Positions 7,204-9,024 of a stretch of 9,024 nt of DNA are shown here, one piece after another. The notes below the pieces were generated by a model that did no database searches, was not told the DNA's origin, and saw only the letters and a program-made list of their open reading frames with translations. Source of the DNA: an uncultured Actinomycetes bacterium (lineage in GTDB: Bacteria > Actinomycetota > Actinomycetes > Nanopelagicales > Nanopelagicaceae); the NCBI GenBank assembly GCA_903839585.1, contig CAIMCU010000177.1:1-9024 (forward strand), given 5' to 3'. Positions within the stretch are counted from its first letter, which is position 1; every line of letters starts with the position of its first letter. A program made the position numbers and the translations under genes.

Positions 7204-8007
7204 TTACGAAACTTTACGTCTGCGCGAAACGATCTGTCCTACGATAACAAGTGCTAACGCCAGGAAGAACATCGCAGAACCAATGACGTTTGCTTGCGCA
7301 GGGATTCCGCGCGCAGCCGAGACATATACAAACTTAGGAAAAGTTGTCAGAGTTCCCGAGTTGAAGTTAGTGATGATGAAGTCATCAAAGGACAAACTAA
7401 AGGCTAATAACGCAGCGCCTGCGATTCCTGGTGCGACAAGAGGAAGAGTTACACGGCGGAAGGTCTCTATCTCATTGGCGTAGAGATCCATAGCTGCCTG
7501 CTCGAGACGGGGATCAAGACTTGCGATACGGGCCTTTACTGTGACAACTACGAATGAAATACAGAAGACAACGTGAGCGATAACCGTTGGCCAAAACCCT
7601 GGATTGATTTTGAAGACTAGGAAGAGTGAAAGAAGGGATGCACCCAGAACAATCTCAGGTGTTGCCATTGGTAGGAAGATTAAAAGATTCGAGGAGGAGC
7701 GACCTTTGAACTTATGGCGACCGATTGCAAAAGCAATCATCGTTCCAAGAATTGTTGAAAAAATGGTGGCCAAGAGACCGATCTTGATGGAGTTGCCAAG
7801 AGCTGTACAAACTTCTGGTGCTCCACATGGGTTCTGCCAGTTACCTAAGGTGAAGCCCTTCCATACGAGGTTGGATTTGCCAGAGTCGTTGAATGAGAAA
7901 ACAAATGTGTACGCCACTGGAATAAAAAGATAGGTGAAGGCAAAGACTGCATAGACACGGATCATGTTGCGGCCAAACCAACGGTAGATACGGGCACCAA
8001 TACTCAT
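7204..8007 (-). CDS. potC: Polyamine-type ABC transporter permease (PotC-like)
   Basis: An inner-membrane permease of a spermidine/putrescine-type ABC importer, 267 residues. Hydrophobic segments are visible at about 17-38, 73-97, 107-131, 140-158, 190-210 and 240-260, consistent with the six-helix BPD-type fold. The cytoplasmic EAA loop that docks on the ATPase spans about 169-193 (EQAAMDLYANEIETFRRV, then LPLVAPG). SLSFDDFIITNF (205-216) is characteristic of PotC-type permeases. The external loop after the first helix has two cysteines, 61 and 67, which could form a disulfide. The ATG overlaps the potB stop as ATGA and follows a strong ribosome-binding site, so the permeases are probably made in equal amounts. 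It ends in TAA, three bases before dxr. Substrate is inferred from family; other small amines cannot be excluded. Confidence 0.88.
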   Translation of the reverse strand: MSIGARIYRWFGRNMIRVYAVFAFTYLFIPVAYTFVFSFNDSGKSNLVWKGFTLGNWQNPCGAPEVCTALGNSIKIGLLATIFSTILGTMIAFAIGRHKFKGRSSSNLLIFLPMATPEIVLGASLLSLFLVFKINPGFWPTVIAHVVFCISFVVVTVKARIASLDPRLEQAAMDLYANEIETFRRVTLPLVAPGIAGAALLAFSLSFDDFIITNFNSGTLTTFPKFVYVSAARGIPAQANVIGSAMFFLALALVIVGQIVSRRRKVS

Positions 8008-8852
8008 ACCAGCTCCTCCGTTCCTGCTTTACGAATATAGAGTGTTACAAGGATTAAGATTGCCGCCATCAAAGTAAATGAAAGAGCTGCAGCGGTTGGG
8101 TAGTCAACAATCTTGAAGTAACGAGACTCAATAACGTTTCCGATCATCTTGGTGTTTGGGCTTCCAAGAATTGCAGCGTTAACGTAATCACCAGCAGCTG
8201 GAATAAAGGTAAGGAGAGTTCCTGCGACCACGCCCGGCATTGAAAGTGGAAGCGTCACTTTACGGAAAGTTGTAAAACCGTTTGCGTACAGATCACCAGA
8301 TGCTTCAAGGGTGCGAGGATCTATGCGATCGATAGATGCATACAGTGGCAAAGTCATAAAGGGCAGGAAGTTATAAGTCATACCCATGACAACAGCGAAC
8401 GCGGTAGATGTAAGGGTGGTGCTATCGCTGATAACCCCAAGTGTTCGAAGTCCAGGGACCACAAAGCCTTCTTCGCCAAGAATCTGCTTCCAGGCCACTG
8501 TGCGAAGCAGGAAAGAGGTGAAGAAGGGCGCAACAACCAAAACCAAAAGTACGTTCTTCCAACGCCCTGACTTAAATGCGATGGCGTAGGCAAGAGGGTA
8601 TGAAATAGCTAGCGCTAGAACCGTAGCAATAGTTGCATAGACAAAGGAGCGAGTGAACTGCTCCTTATTTTCCACAAAAGCGTTGATGTAGTTAGAGAAT
8701 GCAAAGGTTTGTTCGTACTGACCTGTATCTCCCCCACCAACAGGTGTCTGGGTGGATGTTTGAGCAAGGTTAACGATTGGAAGGATAAAGAAGGTAAAGA
8801 GAAAGGCAAACCCTGGAAGAAGCAGTAGGTAAGGAGTCTTAATCTTTCCCAT
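8004..8852 (-). CDS. potB: Polyamine-type ABC transporter permease (PotB-like)
   Basis: The partner permease of the same importer, 282 residues, in the usual size range. The N-terminal helix is about 7-29 (LLLLPGFAFLFTFFILPI). Further hydrophobic segments lie near 69-93, 99-119, 148-170, 205-222 and 255-274. The EAA loop is about 183-207 (EASGDLYANGFTTFRKV, then LPLSMPG). GDYVNAAILGSPNTKMIGN (221-239) is the PotB-type signature after the loop. The external stretch after helix 1 is Gly/Thr/Gln-rich (about 31-50). The ATG at 8852 is 12 bases after the potA stop, with only a weak purine-rich site (GAAGAG) upstream. It ends in TGA overlapping the potC start by four bases. The usual order potA-potB-potC is kept; a potD-type binding protein would be expected elsewhere. 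Confidence 0.9.
   Translation of the reverse strand: MGKIKTPYLLLLPGFAFLFTFFILPIVNLAQTSTQTPVGGGDTGQYEQTFAFSNYINAFVENKEQFTRSFVYATIATVLALAISYPLAYAIAFKSGRWKNVLLVLVVAPFFTSFLLRTVAWKQILGEEGFVVPGLRTLGVISDSTTLTSTAFAVVMGMTYNFLPFMTLPLYASIDRIDPRTLEASGDLYANGFTTFRKVTLPLSMPGVVAGTLLTFIPAAGDYVNAAILGSPNTKMIGNVIESRYFKIVDYPTAAALSFTLMAAILILVTLYIRKAGTEELV
8013..8019 (-). promoter_or_regulatory. potC Shine-Dalgarno sequence inside potB
   Basis: GGAGGAG on the minus strand, five bases before the potC ATG at 8007 and within the last codons of potB. It is the strongest ribosome-binding site in the window and supports the start at 8007 with the ATGA overlap. Confidence 0.75.
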
Positions 8853-8855
8853 TGT

Positions 8856-8867
8856 TAAGTCGACTTA
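8856..8867. repeat. 12-bp perfect palindrome at the potA-potB junction
   Basis: TAAGTCGACTTA reads the same on both strands. It begins with the potA TAA stop and fills most of the 12-base spacer before potB. Such a short palindrome could be a protein-binding site or chance. It has no loop, so it would be a poor RNA hairpin. Confidence 0.35.
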
Positions 8868-9024
8868 CTCTTCGTCGAGATCTTCAGGGACTACTTCAGA
8901 GCCAGCTGTTGCATCCTCATCACCGCGTAGTGCAAATGTAAAGGTTGGCTCCCAAGAAATATTGACCTCATCGCCCTTATTGAAAGGTGCAACTCCGTCA
9001 TCGTTTTGCTCAAAGACCATGAGC
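8865..9024 (-). CDS. potA: Polyamine-type ABC transporter ATP-binding protein, C-terminus only (partial)
   Basis: The last 52 codons of a gene that begins beyond position 9024. The visible part (LMVFEQNDDGV, then KGDEVNISWEPTFTFAL) fits the final strands of the C-terminal TOBE domain of PotA-type ATPases, where QN, a GD turn and a S-W-x-P element are common. A strongly acidic tail follows (GDEDATAGSEVVPEDLDEE). Walker motifs are outside the window, so the call leans on this tail and on its position directly before potB and potC. The protein would bind and hydrolyse ATP on the cytoplasmic face to drive import. It ends in TAA, 12 bases before potB. An ATPase for another substrate in the same subfamily cannot be excluded. 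Confidence 0.78.
   Translation of the reverse strand, partial: LMVFEQNDDGVAPFNKGDEVNISWEPTFTFALRGDEDATAGSEVVPEDLDEE

Noticed and set aside
8856..8867. Palindrome TAAGTCGACTTA as a recombination or attachment site
   Set aside because: No matching copy, integrase or mobile gene is visible in the window. Half of its symmetry comes from a stop codon, so I list it only as a short palindrome.

Overview
The window is a densely packed, single-direction gene block: every gene I can support lies on the minus strand, so transcription runs from high to low coordinates. In that order the genes are potA (3' end only), potB, potC, dxr, rseP (interrupted), ispG, proS, rimP, nusA, ylxR and infB (5' end only). 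The longest non-coding gaps are about 70-75 bases, and several junctions overlap or are separated by 1-15 bases. No stretch of 300 bases lacks a gene.

The run dxr-rseP-ispG-proS-rimP-nusA-ylxR-infB is the order known from Actinobacteria, where some genera carry extra genes in between. The protein features agree: a short NusA ending after KH2, a RimP of about 157 residues, and a Rip1-like site-2 protease. The base composition looks well below that of Streptomyces or Mycobacterium, and the spacing is very tight. Together these suggest a streamlined, moderate-GC actinobacterium, for example the freshwater acI/Nanopelagicales group (inference; no phylogeny was run).

Region by region: 7204-9024 encodes part of a polyamine-type (spermidine/putrescine) ABC importer, with the ATPase tail and both permeases. 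The substrate-binding protein is not in the window. Three bases after potC begins an envelope and isoprenoid section (3713-7200) containing dxr (second step of the MEP pathway), the membrane site-2 protease gene, and ispG (a late MEP [4Fe-4S] enzyme). Positions 1-3703 hold translation and transcription genes: prolyl-tRNA synthetase, 30S maturation factor RimP, NusA, the YlxR/RnpM-type RNA-binding protein and IF-2.

The most notable point is in rseP. The frame is continuous from an ATG at 6045 to its natural TAG at 4885, except for one in-frame TAG at 5884-5886. That codon separates the HEFGH zinc-binding helix from the PDZ domain and the LDG-containing membrane segment. It could be a real nonsense mutation, a population variant, a base error or a readthrough site. 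General amber reassignment is unlikely because ispG and rseP itself end in TAG. A second point is a perfect 8-bp inverted repeat just upstream of rimP that would enclose its Shine-Dalgarno sequence in a hairpin. A further hairpin lies just upstream of the infB ribosome-binding site. Otherwise this is a conserved housekeeping region, and I see no evidence of a mobile element, CRISPR array, tRNA, rRNA or an unknown multi-gene system.
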